From Brucella anthropi ATCC 49188 (GTDB taxonomy: Bacteria; Pseudomonadota; Alphaproteobacteria; Rhizobiales; Rhizobiaceae), in assembly GCF_000017405.1 (NCBI RefSeq), contig NC_009667.1, positions 2,156,001 to 2,220,000 on the forward strand: a stretch of DNA of 64,000 nucleotides. Direction: 5' to 3'. Within the stretch, counting starts at the first letter, position 1. Each line of letters opens with the position of its first letter. The translations under genes and the position numbers were made by a program. The notes below the pieces were generated by a model that did no database searches, was not told the origin of the DNA, and saw only the letters and a program-made list of their open reading frames with translations. Of this stretch, positions 9,489 to 18,857 are shown piece by piece.

Positions 9489-10612
9489 TGCGCGAGAGAA
9501 TCGAAACGAACGGTATTCCGTCAGTTGTACTCGATGCGATCAGCCAACCGGTTATCATGGTTAGCGCCGAGAATTATATCGCCTATGCCAATCTGGACGC
9601 GGAACAGTTCTTTCGTTCCGGTTCGTCCATTCTGGCGCGCAACCGGCTGGAATCCTTTCTGCCCTTTGGCAGCCCACTTCTGGCACTCGTCGATCAGGTT
9701 CGCACCAGTCAGATGCCGGTGAACGAATATCGCGTCGATGTCTCGTCGCCGCGTCTTGGGGCAGAGCGCATCGTTGATGTTTACGTAGCGCCTGTAGCGG
9801 AGCTGCCGGGAGCTGTGGTCATCCTCTTCAAGGAAAAGACGATGGCTGAAAAGATAGACCGCCAGATGACGCATCGAGGTGCTGCGCGGTCCGTGACCGG
9901 GCTTGCCTCAATGCTGGCCCATGAAATCAAAAACCCTTTATCCGGTATCCGCGGTGCGGCACAATTGCTGGAGCAGGTTGTCAGCGATGAAGATCGAGCG
10001 CTTGCGCGCCTCATTACCGACGAAACGGATCGGATTGTTTCACTGGTTGACCGCATGGAAGTTTTCTCGGACGAGCGCCCCATCGAGCGCTCTGCGGTCA
10101 ACATTCACGCGGTTCTGGATCATGTGAAGGCGATTGCGAAGAACGGGTTCGCACGGAAGATCCGCTTTGTGGAAGATTATGATCCTTCTCTCCCGCCGGT
10201 TTTCGCCAATCGTGACCAGCTCGTGCAGATCTTTCTCAATCTCCTGAAGAATGCCTCGGAAGCCATAGGCGATCGTGAGGGCGGCGAGATTGTCCTGTCC
10301 ACGGCTTATCGTCCAGGTATTCGTCTGCAGGTGCCGGGCGCGCGGGATAGGGTGGCCCTGCCTCTCGAATTCTGTGTACACGATAACGGACCCGGTGTGC
10401 CGCAGGATATGCTGCCGCATTTGTTCGATCCCTTCGTGACCACGAAGACCAATGGTTCGGGGCTGGGACTGGCACTCGTTGCGAAGATCATTGGTGATCA
10501 TGGCGGTATTATCGAATGTGACAGCCATCCTACGCGCACGACTTTCCGCGTTCTGATGCCCGCATGGAAAAATACTGAACTGGCAGCTGGAAATACTGGA
10601 GACAACGCATGA
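9488..10612 (+). CDS. ntrB: Nitrogen regulation sensor kinase NtrB
   Basis: Soluble histidine kinase/phosphatase that sets NtrC phosphorylation under control of PII. The 374 residues contain an N-terminal PAS domain (about 10-120), the dimerisation helix with phospho-acceptor His in [21 protein letters not shown], and the ATPase domain with N box [20 protein letters not shown] and [12 protein letters not shown]. No membrane helix is seen, as expected for NtrB rather than NtrY. It overlaps both neighbours, and its PII partner glnB lies about 19 kb away at 29225-29563. Confidence 0.95.
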   Translation: MRERIETNGIPSVVLDAISQPVIMVSAENYIAYANLDAEQFFRSGSSILARNRLESFLPFGSPLLALVDQVRTSQMPVNEYRVDVSSPRLGAERIVDVYVAPVAELPGAVVILFKEKTMAEKIDRQMTHRGAARSVTGLASMLAHEIKNPLSGIRGAAQLLEQVVSDEDRALARLITDETDRIVSLVDRMEVFSDERPIERSAVNIHAVLDHVKAIAKNGFARKIRFVEDYDPSLPPVFANRDQLVQIFLNLLKNASEAIGDREGGEIVLSTAYRPGIRLQVPGARDRVALPLEFCVHDNGPGVPQDMLPHLFDPFVTTKTNGSGLGLALVAKIIGDHGGIIECDSHPTRTTFRVLMPAWKNTELAAGNTGDNA

Positions 10613-12081
10613 TCGCAGGACGTCCGACGGGAACCATATTGGTGGCGGATGACGATGCAGCCATTCGGACCGTGCTGAACCAGGCATTGTCGCGAGCAGG
10701 TTACGATGTGCGCGTGACTTCCAATGCTGCCTCGCTCTGGCGATGGGTGGCGGCAGGTGACGGTGACCTTGTCATAACCGACGTCAATATGCCGGACGAG
10801 AATGCCTTTGATCTTCTGCCGCGCATCAAGAAGATGCGTCCCGACCTGCCGGTTGTGGTGATGAGCGCGCAGAACACATTCATGACGGCAATTAGGGCAT
10901 CCGAGGCGGGAGCCTACGAATATCTGCCGAAGCCATTCGATTTGACGGAACTCATTAATATCGTCGGTCGTGCGCTGTCTGAACCAAAACACAAGCCCAT
11001 TGCCGCTCTATCGGATGAGCAGGCAGATAACATGCCGCTGGTGGGCCGTTCGCCTGCGATGCAGGAAATATACCGTGTGCTGGCGCGCATGATGCAGACG
11101 GATTTGACCGTGATGGTTACGGGTGAATCCGGTACGGGCAAGGAACTGGTTGCGAGCGCCCTGCACGAATATGGACGCCGTCGAAAAGGACCGTTTGTTG
11201 CGATCAATATGGCGGCAATCCCACGCGACCTGATCGAGTCTGAGTTGTTCGGGCACGAGAAGGGCGCTTTTACCGGCGCACAAAACCGCTCGAGCGGTCG
11301 CTTCGAGCAGGCGAATGGTGGAACACTGTTTCTCGACGAAATCGGCGATATGCCGATGGAAGCACAAACCCGACTTTTGCGTGTGCTGCAACAGGGCGAA
11401 TATATGACAGTCGGCGGACGCACGCCGATCAAGACCGATGTGCGCATCGTTGCAGCAACCAACAAGGATTTGCGGCAGTTGATTGCACAAGGACTTTTCC
11501 GCGAAGACCTTTATTATCGGCTGAACGTCGTGCCTCTGCGCTTGCCGCCGCTTCGCGAGCGCAGCGAGGATGTGGCCGATCTCGTGCGCCATTTTTTCAA
11601 GCGGGCTGCCGAAGAAGGTCTGCCCGAAAAACGTATCAGCACTGCTGGCCTGGAAATGATGCGCCGGTACCCATGGCCTGGAAATGTGCGTGAGCTGGAA
11701 AATCTCGTGCGAAGACTTGCGGCGCTTTATCCGCAAGAGGAAATATCGCCGGAGATCATCGAAACCGAATTGAAGTCTGAACTGGCCAAGCCGGATATCG
11801 TTCCTGCCGGTGGTGGCGATATGGAGAACATTTCCATATCGCAGGCTGTCGAGCAGAATATGCAGCGTTACTTCGCGTCATTCGGTGCCGATTTGCCGCC
11901 TCCAGGTCTCTACCATCGGGTTCTGGCGGAACTGGAATATCCCTTGATCCTTGCCTGTCTTACGGCAACACGTGGAAATCAAATCAAGGCGGCAGACCTT
12001 CTGGGATTAAATCGGAACACGCTGCGCAAGAAAATTCGTGAGCTCGGGGTCAATATATATCGCGGAAACAAGGGAAACTAA
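10609..12081 (+). CDS. ntrC: Nitrogen regulation response regulator NtrC
   Basis: Sigma-54-dependent activator. The 490 residues contain a receiver domain (1-125) with the phospho-acceptor Asp in VITDVNMP, a AAA+ domain with Walker A GESGTGKE, the sigma-54 contact loop GAFTGAQ, and Walker [14 protein letters not shown], then a Fis-type helix-turn-helix at the C-terminus ([24 protein letters not shown]). Start overlaps ntrB by four bases. In rhizobia and Brucella ntrYX usually follows; here it does not. Confidence 0.96.
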   Translation: MIAGRPTGTILVADDDAAIRTVLNQALSRAGYDVRVTSNAASLWRWVAAGDGDLVITDVNMPDENAFDLLPRIKKMRPDLPVVVMSAQNTFMTAIRASEAGAYEYLPKPFDLTELINIVGRALSEPKHKPIAALSDEQADNMPLVGRSPAMQEIYRVLARMMQTDLTVMVTGESGTGKELVASALHEYGRRRKGPFVAINMAAIPRDLIESELFGHEKGAFTGAQNRSSGRFEQANGGTLFLDEIGDMPMEAQTRLLRVLQQGEYMTVGGRTPIKTDVRIVAATNKDLRQLIAQGLFREDLYYRLNVVPLRLPPLRERSEDVADLVRHFFKRAAEEGLPEKRISTAGLEMMRRYPWPGNVRELENLVRRLAALYPQEEISPEIIETELKSELAKPDIVPAGGGDMENISISQAVEQNMQRYFASFGADLPPPGLYHRVLAELEYPLILACLTATRGNQIKAADLLGLNRNTLRKKIRELGVNIYRGNKGN

Positions 12082-12119
12082 GCGGTAGTTGGGCGCTAAT
12101 AACGCATTAACTACATTAT

Positions 12120-12134
12120 TTAATAGGCAATTAA
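12120..12134 (+). promoter_or_regulatory. CtrA-box-like site TTAA-N7-TTAA
   Basis: TTAA at 12120-12123 and TTAA at 12131-12134 are separated by exactly seven bases, matching the spacing of the alphaproteobacterial CtrA box (consensus TTAA-N7-TTAAC; the last base here is G). It ends 24 bases before the ATG at 12159, where CtrA sites overlapping a -35 element would be expected. In this AT-rich stretch a chance match is possible. Confidence 0.35.
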
Positions 12135-12158
12135 GTCTGCTCGACTACTGTTAGTTGC

Positions 12159-12350
12159 ATGAGAGATCAGCAATCCACGCGAAGCAAGAAAACCCGGCGC
12201 ATTCTCGAACCGGCTGTAAGGAGCGGCATTCTTGCTGCGCCTTTGATACTGATGCTAGCGATCGTCGTCATCTTGTCTGGAGCAGAGCCTAAACTCTCTG
12301 CGATGATAGATCAAACCTTCACCGGTTCGATAAGCCCCATCATAAAGTAA
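12159..12350 (+). CDS. Small single-helix membrane protein of unknown function
   Basis: Sixty-three residues: a basic N-terminus (RSKKTRRILE), one strongly hydrophobic helix (ILAAPLILMLAIVVIL) and a short polar tail with GSISP. By the positive-inside rule the N-terminus should be cytoplasmic. No family recognised. There is no ribosome site before the ATG; with the CtrA-like box and a TACTGT at 12146-12151 the transcript could begin almost at the start codon (leaderless). It occupies the position after ntrC where ntrY is expected, but I see no resemblance to the NtrY N-terminus. Confidence 0.5.
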   Translation: MRDQQSTRSKKTRRILEPAVRSGILAAPLILMLAIVVILSGAEPKLSAMIDQTFTGSISPIIK

Positions 12351-12415
12351 TGCTCATTAGCCTTGAAGAAGACGCCTGAAGTCCTACTCTTTTAGGATAG
12401 CTAAAGGAGATAACC

Positions 12416-12658
12416 ATGCGTCTTGCTGTTACGACTTTGTTTCTTGGTCTGTCTGTTGCTGCGGCCTATGCCGCTCCACCACCGGAAGGCACCAAGCTTT
12501 CGGAAATAATCGCGAAAATCGAACAGAGCGCGGATACTGCTTTCATTGATGAAGTCGACTGGAATGATCGTGGTTATTACGAGATCGAATATGTCACCAA
12601 GGCTGGCGCCAAGGTGGAGGTGAAGGTCGATCCAAAAACCGGAGAAAATGTTCGCTAG
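12416..12658 (+). CDS. Small secreted PepSY-like protein
   Basis: Eighty residues with a clear signal peptide (MRLAVTTLFLGLSVAAAYA, cleavage after AYA) followed by a single PepSY-like unit: a helix (LSEIIAKIEQ) and strands ending EIEYVTKAGAKVEVKVDPKTGENV. A strong ribosome site AAAGGAGATAACC precedes the ATG. PepSY domains usually inhibit or sense peptidases or bind ligands in the periplasm; the exact role here is unknown. Stands alone, followed by the tRNA gene on the other strand. Confidence 0.78.
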   Translation: MRLAVTTLFLGLSVAAAYAAPPPEGTKLSEIIAKIEQSADTAFIDEVDWNDRGYYEIEYVTKAGAKVEVKVDPKTGENVR

Positions 12659-12686
12659 TCTCTGACACTTGTGCGAGCGATTGTGT

Positions 12687-12760
12687 TGGAGCGGGTAGCG
12701 GGAATCGAACCCGCGCGTTCAGCTTGGGAAGCTGACAGGCTACCATTACATCATACCCGC
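12687..12760 (-). tRNA. tRNA-Gly (anticodon CCC)
   Basis: The minus strand reads GCGGGTATGATGTAATGGTA at the 5' end, an anticodon arm with stem TCAGC/GCTGA and loop TTCCCAA (anticodon CCC, reading GGG), a T arm with GGTTCGATTCC, and an acceptor strand TACCCGC followed by T and CCA encoded in the DNA. 74 bases including CCA. All arms pair. No integrase or duplicated 3' end is seen on either side. Confidence 0.95.
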
Positions 12761-13049
12761 AAACTGTAATGTATTTCAGTCGATTAGCGACAAATTCGAC
12801 GAGGCCGCTTTAGAAAGTTTTACAGTTGGTTTTGCCAAGCTATGTTCTCTTTCTGGTCTCGTCAAACTGTTTTGTCGACAGGTCGGCCTTTTCACTACAT
12901 GCGGTCTCATGACCTCACGAAACACTACAGTACCGTGACAAATTTTTCATGAACCGTTCCATTGATATCCAGGATTGAGAGGCCATCTGCAGGTAACGCT
13001 CCCAGCCATGCAGCCAGATTCGCAGGCTGTTGCAGATGACAGGAAGTCC

Positions 13050-13946
13050 ATGGGTAAGACCACAAAGCGCCGAGCACTACTTATCGTAAACCCACATGCC
13101 CGGAATGGCAGGGGATACGGCGCGGATATTCGTGCAGCATTGGAACGCGGTGGCCTCCAGCTCATAGAACGAAATCCGCAGGACGATGAGACAATTTCAG
13201 ATGTGATCCTTCGTGAAAGAGATTGCGATCTGGTTATTGTCGGTGGTGGCGATGGTTCGCTGAACGCTGCGGCCAAAGGATTGATGGAAACCGGATTGCC
13301 GCTTTCAATCCTTCCGCTCGGAACCGCAAACGATTTTGCCCGAACCATCGGCATTCCTGCCGATCCAGTTGAGGCAGCGCGTCGCCTTGCATCCTACGAG
13401 GTGCAGCCCATCGATCTGGGTGAGGTGAACGGTCACCTTTATTTCAATGTCGCAAGTATCGGTTTCAGTGCCGAACTGGCACAGCAACTGAGTTCCGCGG
13501 CGAAGAAGAAATGGGGGAAGCTCGGTTATGCGATTGTCGCAGCGCGCATCCTCATGCGCTCCGAGCTTTTCACAGCCTATCTGGAACATGACGGCATGAC
13601 GGAGAAAATCCGTACGTTGCAAGTCTCTGTCGGGAATGGAAAATTCTACGGCGGCGGTATGGCTGTCGAAAAGGATGCGACAGTGGATGACGGTAAGCTG
13701 GATTTCTATAGTCTGGAAGTCGATCACTGGTGGAAACTTTTGCGCCTGCTACCAAGCCTGCGTCGTGGGACCCATTCCAAATGGGATGATGTGCGGGCTT
13801 TTCCGACGACCGAAGTTATTGTGCGCACCAAGAAGCCGCGTGCTGTAAACACAGATGGTGAACTGTCAACCTGGACACCAGCCCATTTTCGTCTGCTGCG
13901 CAAAGCAATCAATGTTTACATGCCAGATTCAAAATTGAGGCCGTGA
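13050..13946 (+). CDS. Diacylglycerol kinase-family lipid kinase
   Basis: YegS/DgkB-type lipid kinase of 298 residues. Motifs: LLIVNPHARNGRG at the N-terminus, GGGDGSLNAAAKGL nucleotide-binding loop, LPLGTANDFARTIGIP, and the C-terminal RAVNTDGE. I chose ATG 13050 (MGKTTKRRALL) because AGGAAG lies 4-5 bases before it and family members begin here; ATG 13008 would add 14 residues and TTG 12975 would add 25. The lipid substrate is not predictable. A second, unrelated integral membrane diacylglycerol kinase is at 37077. Confidence 0.85.
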   Translation: MGKTTKRRALLIVNPHARNGRGYGADIRAALERGGLQLIERNPQDDETISDVILRERDCDLVIVGGGDGSLNAAAKGLMETGLPLSILPLGTANDFARTIGIPADPVEAARRLASYEVQPIDLGEVNGHLYFNVASIGFSAELAQQLSSAAKKKWGKLGYAIVAARILMRSELFTAYLEHDGMTEKIRTLQVSVGNGKFYGGGMAVEKDATVDDGKLDFYSLEVDHWWKLLRLLPSLRRGTHSKWDDVRAFPTTEVIVRTKKPRAVNTDGELSTWTPAHFRLLRKAINVYMPDSKLRP

Positions 13947-13956
13947 TGTTGATCAC

Positions 13957-13990
13957 GCAAAAAAAGACCCGCCTTGTTGGAGCGGGCCTA
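13957..13990 (-). terminator. Terminator for the 25-residue peptide gene
   Basis: On the minus strand GGCCCGCT-CCAACAA-GGCGGGTC forms a stem of about seven pairs and is followed by TTTTTTTGCG. There is no T run on the plus strand, so it acts on the minus strand. It lies about 80 bases after the stop of the small gene at 14069-14146 and just beyond the end of the lipid kinase. Confidence 0.75.
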
Positions 13991-14068
13991 ATCCATGACG
14001 TTAGGTGACTGGCTCGGAGGTCATAAGAGCCGTATGAATAACGATTGAAGGATCTGAACGTTCCACAT

Positions 14069-14146
14069 TTAAAAGAAAAAATACCAGATAAGCAGCACGA
14101 CAACGAGTGGAACCCCCATCAGCCAAAGGATCATTGCTCTCAACAT
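14069..14146 (-). CDS. 25-residue hydrophobic membrane peptide
   Basis: A reading frame of 25 codons, too short for most gene finders. Residues begin MLRAMILWLMGVP and continue LVVVLLIWYFFF before a TAA: one membrane helix with a single charged residue near the N-terminus. It has a near-perfect ribosome site (AAGGAG, seven bases before the ATG), a palindrome upstream at 14163-14176 and a minus-strand terminator downstream, so it looks like a complete transcription unit. Single-helix microproteins of this size often modulate larger membrane complexes; no partner can be named. Confidence 0.65.
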   Translation of the reverse strand: MLRAMILWLMGVPLVVVLLIWYFFF

Positions 14147-14162
14147 TTTTGTTCTCCTTCCT

Positions 14163-14176
14163 GTTGAAAATTCAAC
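14163..14176. promoter_or_regulatory. Palindrome upstream of the 25-residue peptide gene
   Basis: GTTGAA (14163-14168) and TTCAAC (14171-14176) are perfect inverted repeats with a two-base spacer, just upstream of the ribosome site of the small minus-strand gene. It could be an operator or a 5'-leader hairpin. Apart from this, 14177-14373 shows no supportable feature. Confidence 0.3.
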
Positions 14177-14373
14177 GTTTCGAAGGAGCGATTGTTCCAC
14201 AATTCAGGACATTCATGGCGCGTCCGCGTAGAGCCCGTGCCGTTCAATGCGACTCAAAATACGCGGAATTCCAAAAGCTTTAATGATCCGTCAATGAATC
14301 GGTGACATCACTAAATTCTAAAAGGCGCAACCAGCGTTTCCGGTTGTGTTGTTGAGTAACGGGCGTGTGGCGT

Positions 14374-15648
14374 ATGGATTCGAAACGAGGGCTGAAACAT
14401 TCGGTCAACGGCAAGGCAGTGAAGCTGCGCGATAAGCGCAGTTCTGTCGTTATATTGTCGTTTATGGCCATTGCTGTTGCCTTGGCGGGTTGTGCATCGG
14501 CACCGCAGCCGAAATCGAAGACAAAGCGCTCGAAGGAATATTTCGCCGAATCCAAATATGGCGTGAAAGCCAGCCCACGCGTAGCCTTTTCGAAAGGAAA
14601 GCCTCTACCACGTGGTGGCGGGCGCGATCAGACCGGTCAGCCCTACAAGGTCAAAGGTCGCTGGTATTATCCCAAGGAAGACAAGAAATACGTCAAGGTC
14701 GGCCATGCCTCTTGGTATGGTGAAGCTTTTCACGGTCGTCTGACTGCCAATGGTGAAGTCTACGACATGACACATTTGACCGCTGCGCATCCAACGATGC
14801 CGTTGCCGAGCTATGCCCGCGTGACCAATCTCGCCAATGGCAGTTCGGTGATCGTGCGTGTGAACGACCGTGGTCCATACGAATATGATCGCGTGATCGA
14901 TCTTTCCCAGAAAGCTGCCGAAATGCTTGATTACCAGCATCACGGTACAGCGAATGTGAAGGTCGAATATGTCGGAAGAGCTCCGTTGAACGGCAATGAT
15001 GATGCATTTCTGATGGCGTCGTACCGTCCGGCAGGTGGCGATGCGATCGGCCAGCCCGCAACTGGCGTCATGATGGCAATGAACGGGCCGACGCCGACCT
15101 CACCGAAGTCACGCGTTCCGATGCCTGTAATGGATGCGGTTCCGGTATCCGCGCCTATACCTGAAAACTCACCTTTTGCTGTCGATCCTGCTTATAGCGA
15201 TCCGTCGGGTGGAGCAGCTCCAATGTTACCGGCAAATGTACCGGTACCGTCGCAGCGCCCCGGCTCAAGCTTTGGAGTGGCTAATGCTGCCGGTGTCAGC
15301 GGTCTCGCGGGCTATGCGTCTGACCGGCTTGCAGCAACAGCCTATGCCGAAGAGCGCGCCTATGGCAGCATCCTGACCAAGGATGCGATCTCAAGCGCCT
15401 GGAAGCGTCGTGAAGCCGAGGAACACGGCGAATATGTTGAGATTGGCACATTCAAGACGCTTGAAGAGGCCAGGCAGGTTCAGGCTTCATTGCCAGGCTC
15501 AATCAGATTTACGCTCACGAAGATTCCGACCGAAACCAGTGAGTTGTACGAGTTGACAGCCGTGGCCGAGAAGGGTGGAAATGATGCTCTGCTGCGTGCG
15601 GCCTGGAAGGTCGGCGCAGAAAATGCGTTTGTGGTGCGTCTCGATTGA
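14374..15648 (+). CDS. rlpA: RlpA-like septal lytic transglycosylase lipoprotein
   Basis: Outer-membrane lipoprotein with lipobox ALAGC near residue 41 (chosen ATG 14374; GTG 14365 adds three residues). The double-psi beta-barrel domain is clear: GHASWYGEAFHGRLTANGE, MTHLTAAHPTMPLPSYARV and VRVNDRGPY. A low-complexity Pro/Ala/Ser linker follows, then a C-terminal SPOR domain (YVEIGTFKTLEEARQVQASLP) that binds denuded septal glycan. Known RlpA cleaves glycan strands lacking stem peptides during daughter cell separation. About 424 residues. It precedes a D,D-peptidase gene, consistent with a cell-wall pair. Confidence 0.9.
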   Translation: MDSKRGLKHSVNGKAVKLRDKRSSVVILSFMAIAVALAGCASAPQPKSKTKRSKEYFAESKYGVKASPRVAFSKGKPLPRGGGRDQTGQPYKVKGRWYYPKEDKKYVKVGHASWYGEAFHGRLTANGEVYDMTHLTAAHPTMPLPSYARVTNLANGSSVIVRVNDRGPYEYDRVIDLSQKAAEMLDYQHHGTANVKVEYVGRAPLNGNDDAFLMASYRPAGGDAIGQPATGVMMAMNGPTPTSPKSRVPMPVMDAVPVSAPIPENSPFAVDPAYSDPSGGAAPMLPANVPVPSQRPGSSFGVANAAGVSGLAGYASDRLAATAYAEERAYGSILTKDAISSAWKRREAEEHGEYVEIGTFKTLEEARQVQASLPGSIRFTLTKIPTETSELYELTAVAEKGGNDALLRAAWKVGAENAFVVRLD

Positions 15649-15740
15649 TCGCTCACGATACGGTGATAAACACTGGCATATTGATTTTGGTCGGATTCGT
15701 TGCGTAAGCTCTATCACATTGCTCACGTAACGGGATTTGC

Positions 15741-16937
15741 ATGGGGCTGATTTCAAAAACACTGGTGTTTGCTCGTGCCGTCACTGTCGGCGTTTCGCTG
15801 GCTGTTGCCGTGCCGGTTGCTAGCTTGGCGGCACCTGTCGAAGCTGCATTCGTTACAAAAGCTCCGCAGGTCTTGCTCGTCGATGACCGGAGCGGAACTG
15901 TGCTTCTCTCCAAGAATGCCAATGTTCCGATTCCTCCTGCGTCACTTGTCAAGCTGATGACTGCGGAAGTGGTATTCGAAGCGCTCGAACAGGGTGCCAC
16001 GACACTCGGTACACCATACACCGTCAGCGAAAATGCATGGAGAACCGGAGGTGCACCCTCGGGGACGTCAACGATGTTCGCGCGTATCAAGTCGACGCCG
16101 ACCGTCGCTGATCTTTTGCAAGGAATGATTGTTCAGTCGGCGAATGACGGAGCTATCGTACTGGCAGAAGGACTGGCAGGCAGCGAGCAGGCTTTCGCAG
16201 ACCGCATGAATGACCGCGCGAAGGAGCTAGGCTTGATCGGCTCCAAGTTCGTAAATTCCACGGGGTTGCCTGCTGAAGGACAAGTAGTCTCGCTGCAGGA
16301 TTTGGTCAGATTGGCGCGGCACATACGAACCGCCCATCCTGAATACTATAAGTACTATGCTCAGCCGGCCTTCACCTGGAACAACATCATGCAGCGCAAC
16401 CGCAATCCGTTGTTGCGGCTTGATGTCGGGGCTGACGGCATGGGAACAGGCTTTACGGAAGCATCGGGCTTTGCGCTGGTCGGGTCGGCGGAACAGAACG
16501 GTCGCAGGCTTTATCTGGCGATGAGCGGCCTTGCCAGCATCAAGGAGCGTGAAGAAGAAGCAAAGCGTCTCCTGCAATGGGGGATGACGGCATTTGATGA
16601 TGTGCAGCTTTATCCGGCGGATGAAATCGTGGGTGAGGCGCAAGTTTTCGGTGGTGCGCTCACGCACGTGCCGTTGAAGGTCAAGGATCGCGTCGAGCTG
16701 TTGTTGCCCAAGGACGGTCGCAACAAGCTGAAAGCGCGTATTGTCTATAAGGGTCCACTCGATGCACCTGTTGCCGACAACCAGCAGGTCGGCGTTCTTC
16801 GGCTGGAGCTTAATGGTAGTATTCTTCGCGATGTTCCTGTTTTTACAGCGCAATCTGTTGAAGAGGGGAGCCTTTCAAAGCGCGCATTGGGTGCGGCAAT
16901 GGAGCTTTCCACTGGCTGGCTGCGGAAATATCTTTAA
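15741..16937 (+). CDS. D-alanyl-D-alanine carboxypeptidase (DacC/PBP5 type) with altered KTG motif
   Basis: Low-molecular-weight penicillin-binding protein of 398 residues with a signal peptide (cleavage near ASLAAP), nucleophile S68-x-x-K71 in PPASLVKLM, and S133-A-N135 in QSANDG. The third active-site motif, normally KTG, reads G235-T236-G237 in ADGMGTGFTEASG. The beta-rich C-terminal PBP5 domain and a final amphipathic helix (ALGAAMELSTGWLRKYL) for membrane attachment follow. It would trim the terminal D-Ala of the stem peptide in the periplasm; with the altered motif, activity needs testing. Confidence 0.88.
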   Translation: MGLISKTLVFARAVTVGVSLAVAVPVASLAAPVEAAFVTKAPQVLLVDDRSGTVLLSKNANVPIPPASLVKLMTAEVVFEALEQGATTLGTPYTVSENAWRTGGAPSGTSTMFARIKSTPTVADLLQGMIVQSANDGAIVLAEGLAGSEQAFADRMNDRAKELGLIGSKFVNSTGLPAEGQVVSLQDLVRLARHIRTAHPEYYKYYAQPAFTWNNIMQRNRNPLLRLDVGADGMGTGFTEASGFALVGSAEQNGRRLYLAMSGLASIKEREEEAKRLLQWGMTAFDDVQLYPADEIVGEAQVFGGALTHVPLKVKDRVELLLPKDGRNKLKARIVYKGPLDAPVADNQQVGVLRLELNGSILRDVPVFTAQSVEEGSLSKRALGAAMELSTGWLRKYL

Positions 16938-17038
16938 CCTGCGCTACGCGTATTCCAGGCTCGACCTGATAGCCAAAGGCCGATAATAACTTTGATAGAA
17001 GTCCATTCGGATATCGATTCAAACATTTGGAAGCTGGT

Positions 17039-17683
17039 TTGTCGGGATTGTTCATCACATTCGAAGGCGGCGAAGGAGCGGGCAAATCAACGCAAATTGC
17101 TTTGCTGGCCAAGCATTTGCGGGCAAACGGCTTCGATCCGGTCATCACGCGAGAACCGGGTGGTTCTCCTGGTGCGGAAGCAATTCGCCATGTCATATTG
17201 AGCGGCAATGCGGAGAACTACGGCGCAGCGATGGAGGCCCTGCTGTTCGGTGCTGCAAGAGCAGACCATGTGAACCAGCTTATCCGCCCGGCGCTGAATG
17301 AGGGGCGGGTGGTTCTCTGTGACCGTTTCATCGACTCAAGTCGTGCGTATCAAGGTGTTACCGGCAATCTCGACAGAACCTATATGGCGGCTGTGGAGCG
17401 CATTGCGATCGATGGCGTCATGCCTGACATGACGATCATCCTTGATATTCCCGCAGAGAAGGGTTTGTCTCGTGCTGGAAAACGGCGCGGCAGCGAGACG
17501 GCGGACCGGTTCGAGAAGGAAGATATTGCTGTGCACGAGGCACGACGGCAAGCCTTTCTCGCAATCGCCGAGGCGGAACCTGAACGCTGCAAGGTGATCG
17601 ACGCTGATCGCCTGCAAGACCAGATTGCAAGTGATGTCGCAAAAGAGGTTGATAGTGCTTTGAAGGAAAGGGGGTTGTTGTGA
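17039..17683 (+). CDS. tmk: Thymidylate kinase
   Basis: Phosphorylates dTMP to dTDP. The 214 residues begin [18 protein letters not shown] with the P-loop, then [16 protein letters not shown], the [12 protein letters not shown] motif and the LID region [15 protein letters not shown] chose TTG 17039 because GGAAG lies five bases before it and homologues start here; TTG 17027 would add four residues. holB overlaps its end by four bases (GTGA), so the pair is translationally coupled. Confidence 0.93.
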   Translation: MSGLFITFEGGEGAGKSTQIALLAKHLRANGFDPVITREPGGSPGAEAIRHVILSGNAENYGAAMEALLFGAARADHVNQLIRPALNEGRVVLCDRFIDSSRAYQGVTGNLDRTYMAAVERIAIDGVMPDMTIILDIPAEKGLSRAGKRRGSETADRFEKEDIAVHEARRQAFLAIAEAEPERCKVIDADRLQDQIASDVAKEVDSALKERGLL

Positions 17684-18756
17684 TTGAGGAACTCGACGTC
17701 CCTAAAGCGCACGATTCCATTGAGGGTGTGCCAGAGCCTTCTGCAAGTGATTATGTTGCCGGGCACCGGGAGATTAGTGACTTTTTGGCGCAAGCCTATC
17801 GCGAGGGGCGTATGCATCATGCGCTGCTCTTTGAAGGTGCGCAGGGGATCGGCAAGGCAACGCTCGCTTTTCACCTGGCTGGCCATATGCTGGCGCATGG
17901 CGACAATAGCGAAGCGCCGGAGCATATTGCTGCTCCGGATTTTGCAAGGCCGCTCTGGCGACAGATTGCAGGCGGGATGCATCCCGCTGTCCTGCATATC
18001 AATCGCCCATTCGATCAGAAGACCGGGAAATTCAAAACGGGTATTCCTGTGGAGGAAATCCGCCGGGTTACACATTTTCTGACCAGAACGGCATCAGACC
18101 ACGCTTGGCGCATCGTTATTGTCGACCCTGCCGATGATATGAATCGCAATGCCGCCAATGCACTCCTGAAAACCCTGGAAGAGCCTCCTGCACGGGCGCT
18201 CTTTATCCTGATTTCCCATTCGGCGGGACGCTTGCTCCCGACAATCCGGTCGCGTTGCCAGAGCATCGGCTTCAAGCCACTTGACGATGCTGGGTTGACG
18301 GATGCCTTGGCACATGTCGGTCCCGGTGTCGGAATGCAGGCTGATGCTGTAACGCAAACACTGCTCCAGCGATCGGAAGGCAGTGTGCGTAAGGCACTTC
18401 TGCTGGTAGCGAATGGCGGTATCGAAATCTCCGACACTGTCGATTCCCTTCTCGAAGGACAAAATTTCGATTTGCCGAAAGCGCAGGCGCTCGGCGGCAT
18501 ATTGAATGGTCGTGAGTCGGAGGTTCAATATGAGCTGTTCCGTGATCATCTGCTTGGGCAGGTTGCAATCGAAGCTCGTCGTCGTGCGGAGGCAGGGCAA
18601 CTGCGTGATGCAGATCGCTGGTCGCGTTTCTGGAGCGATCTCGTACGCGAGACCGTGGATGCTGAAACCTACAATCTCGACCGCCGGCAAGCTGTGGTAA
18701 TCCTTTTGGAAAAAACGCATCGCGCTTTTCGTTCCGGTCAGCCTCCGCTTGCGTGA
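17680..18756 (+). CDS. holB: DNA polymerase III delta-prime subunit
   Basis: Clamp-loader subunit, 358 residues, GTG start coupled to tmk. The AAA+ fold shows a Walker A-like loop [16 protein letters not shown], the segment [23 protein letters not shown] typical of delta-prime and gamma subunits, and sensor 1 [15 protein letters not shown]. As in other delta-prime proteins the zinc-binding cysteines of gamma/tau are absent. The tmk-holB-metG-tatD order is widely conserved in bacteria. Confidence 0.92.
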   Translation: MIEELDVPKAHDSIEGVPEPSASDYVAGHREISDFLAQAYREGRMHHALLFEGAQGIGKATLAFHLAGHMLAHGDNSEAPEHIAAPDFARPLWRQIAGGMHPAVLHINRPFDQKTGKFKTGIPVEEIRRVTHFLTRTASDHAWRIVIVDPADDMNRNAANALLKTLEEPPARALFILISHSAGRLLPTIRSRCQSIGFKPLDDAGLTDALAHVGPGVGMQADAVTQTLLQRSEGSVRKALLLVANGGIEISDTVDSLLEGQNFDLPKAQALGGILNGRESEVQYELFRDHLLGQVAIEARRRAEAGQLRDADRWSRFWSDLVRETVDAETYNLDRRQAVVILLEKTHRAFRSGQPPLA

Positions 18757-18857
18757 CATGGCCGCTGACATGCGTTATGTCACCGCTGATAATTTTCTCC
18801 TCGTGTGTCTGCTAATCATTCAGGCGCGCTTTCAAACTTCGAAAGACCGGGTCCATA

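Noticed and set aside
12687..12760. tRNA-Gly as an integration site for a mobile element
   Set aside because: No integrase, no duplicated tRNA 3' end and no composition change nearby; only the gene-order change after ntrC remains of interest.
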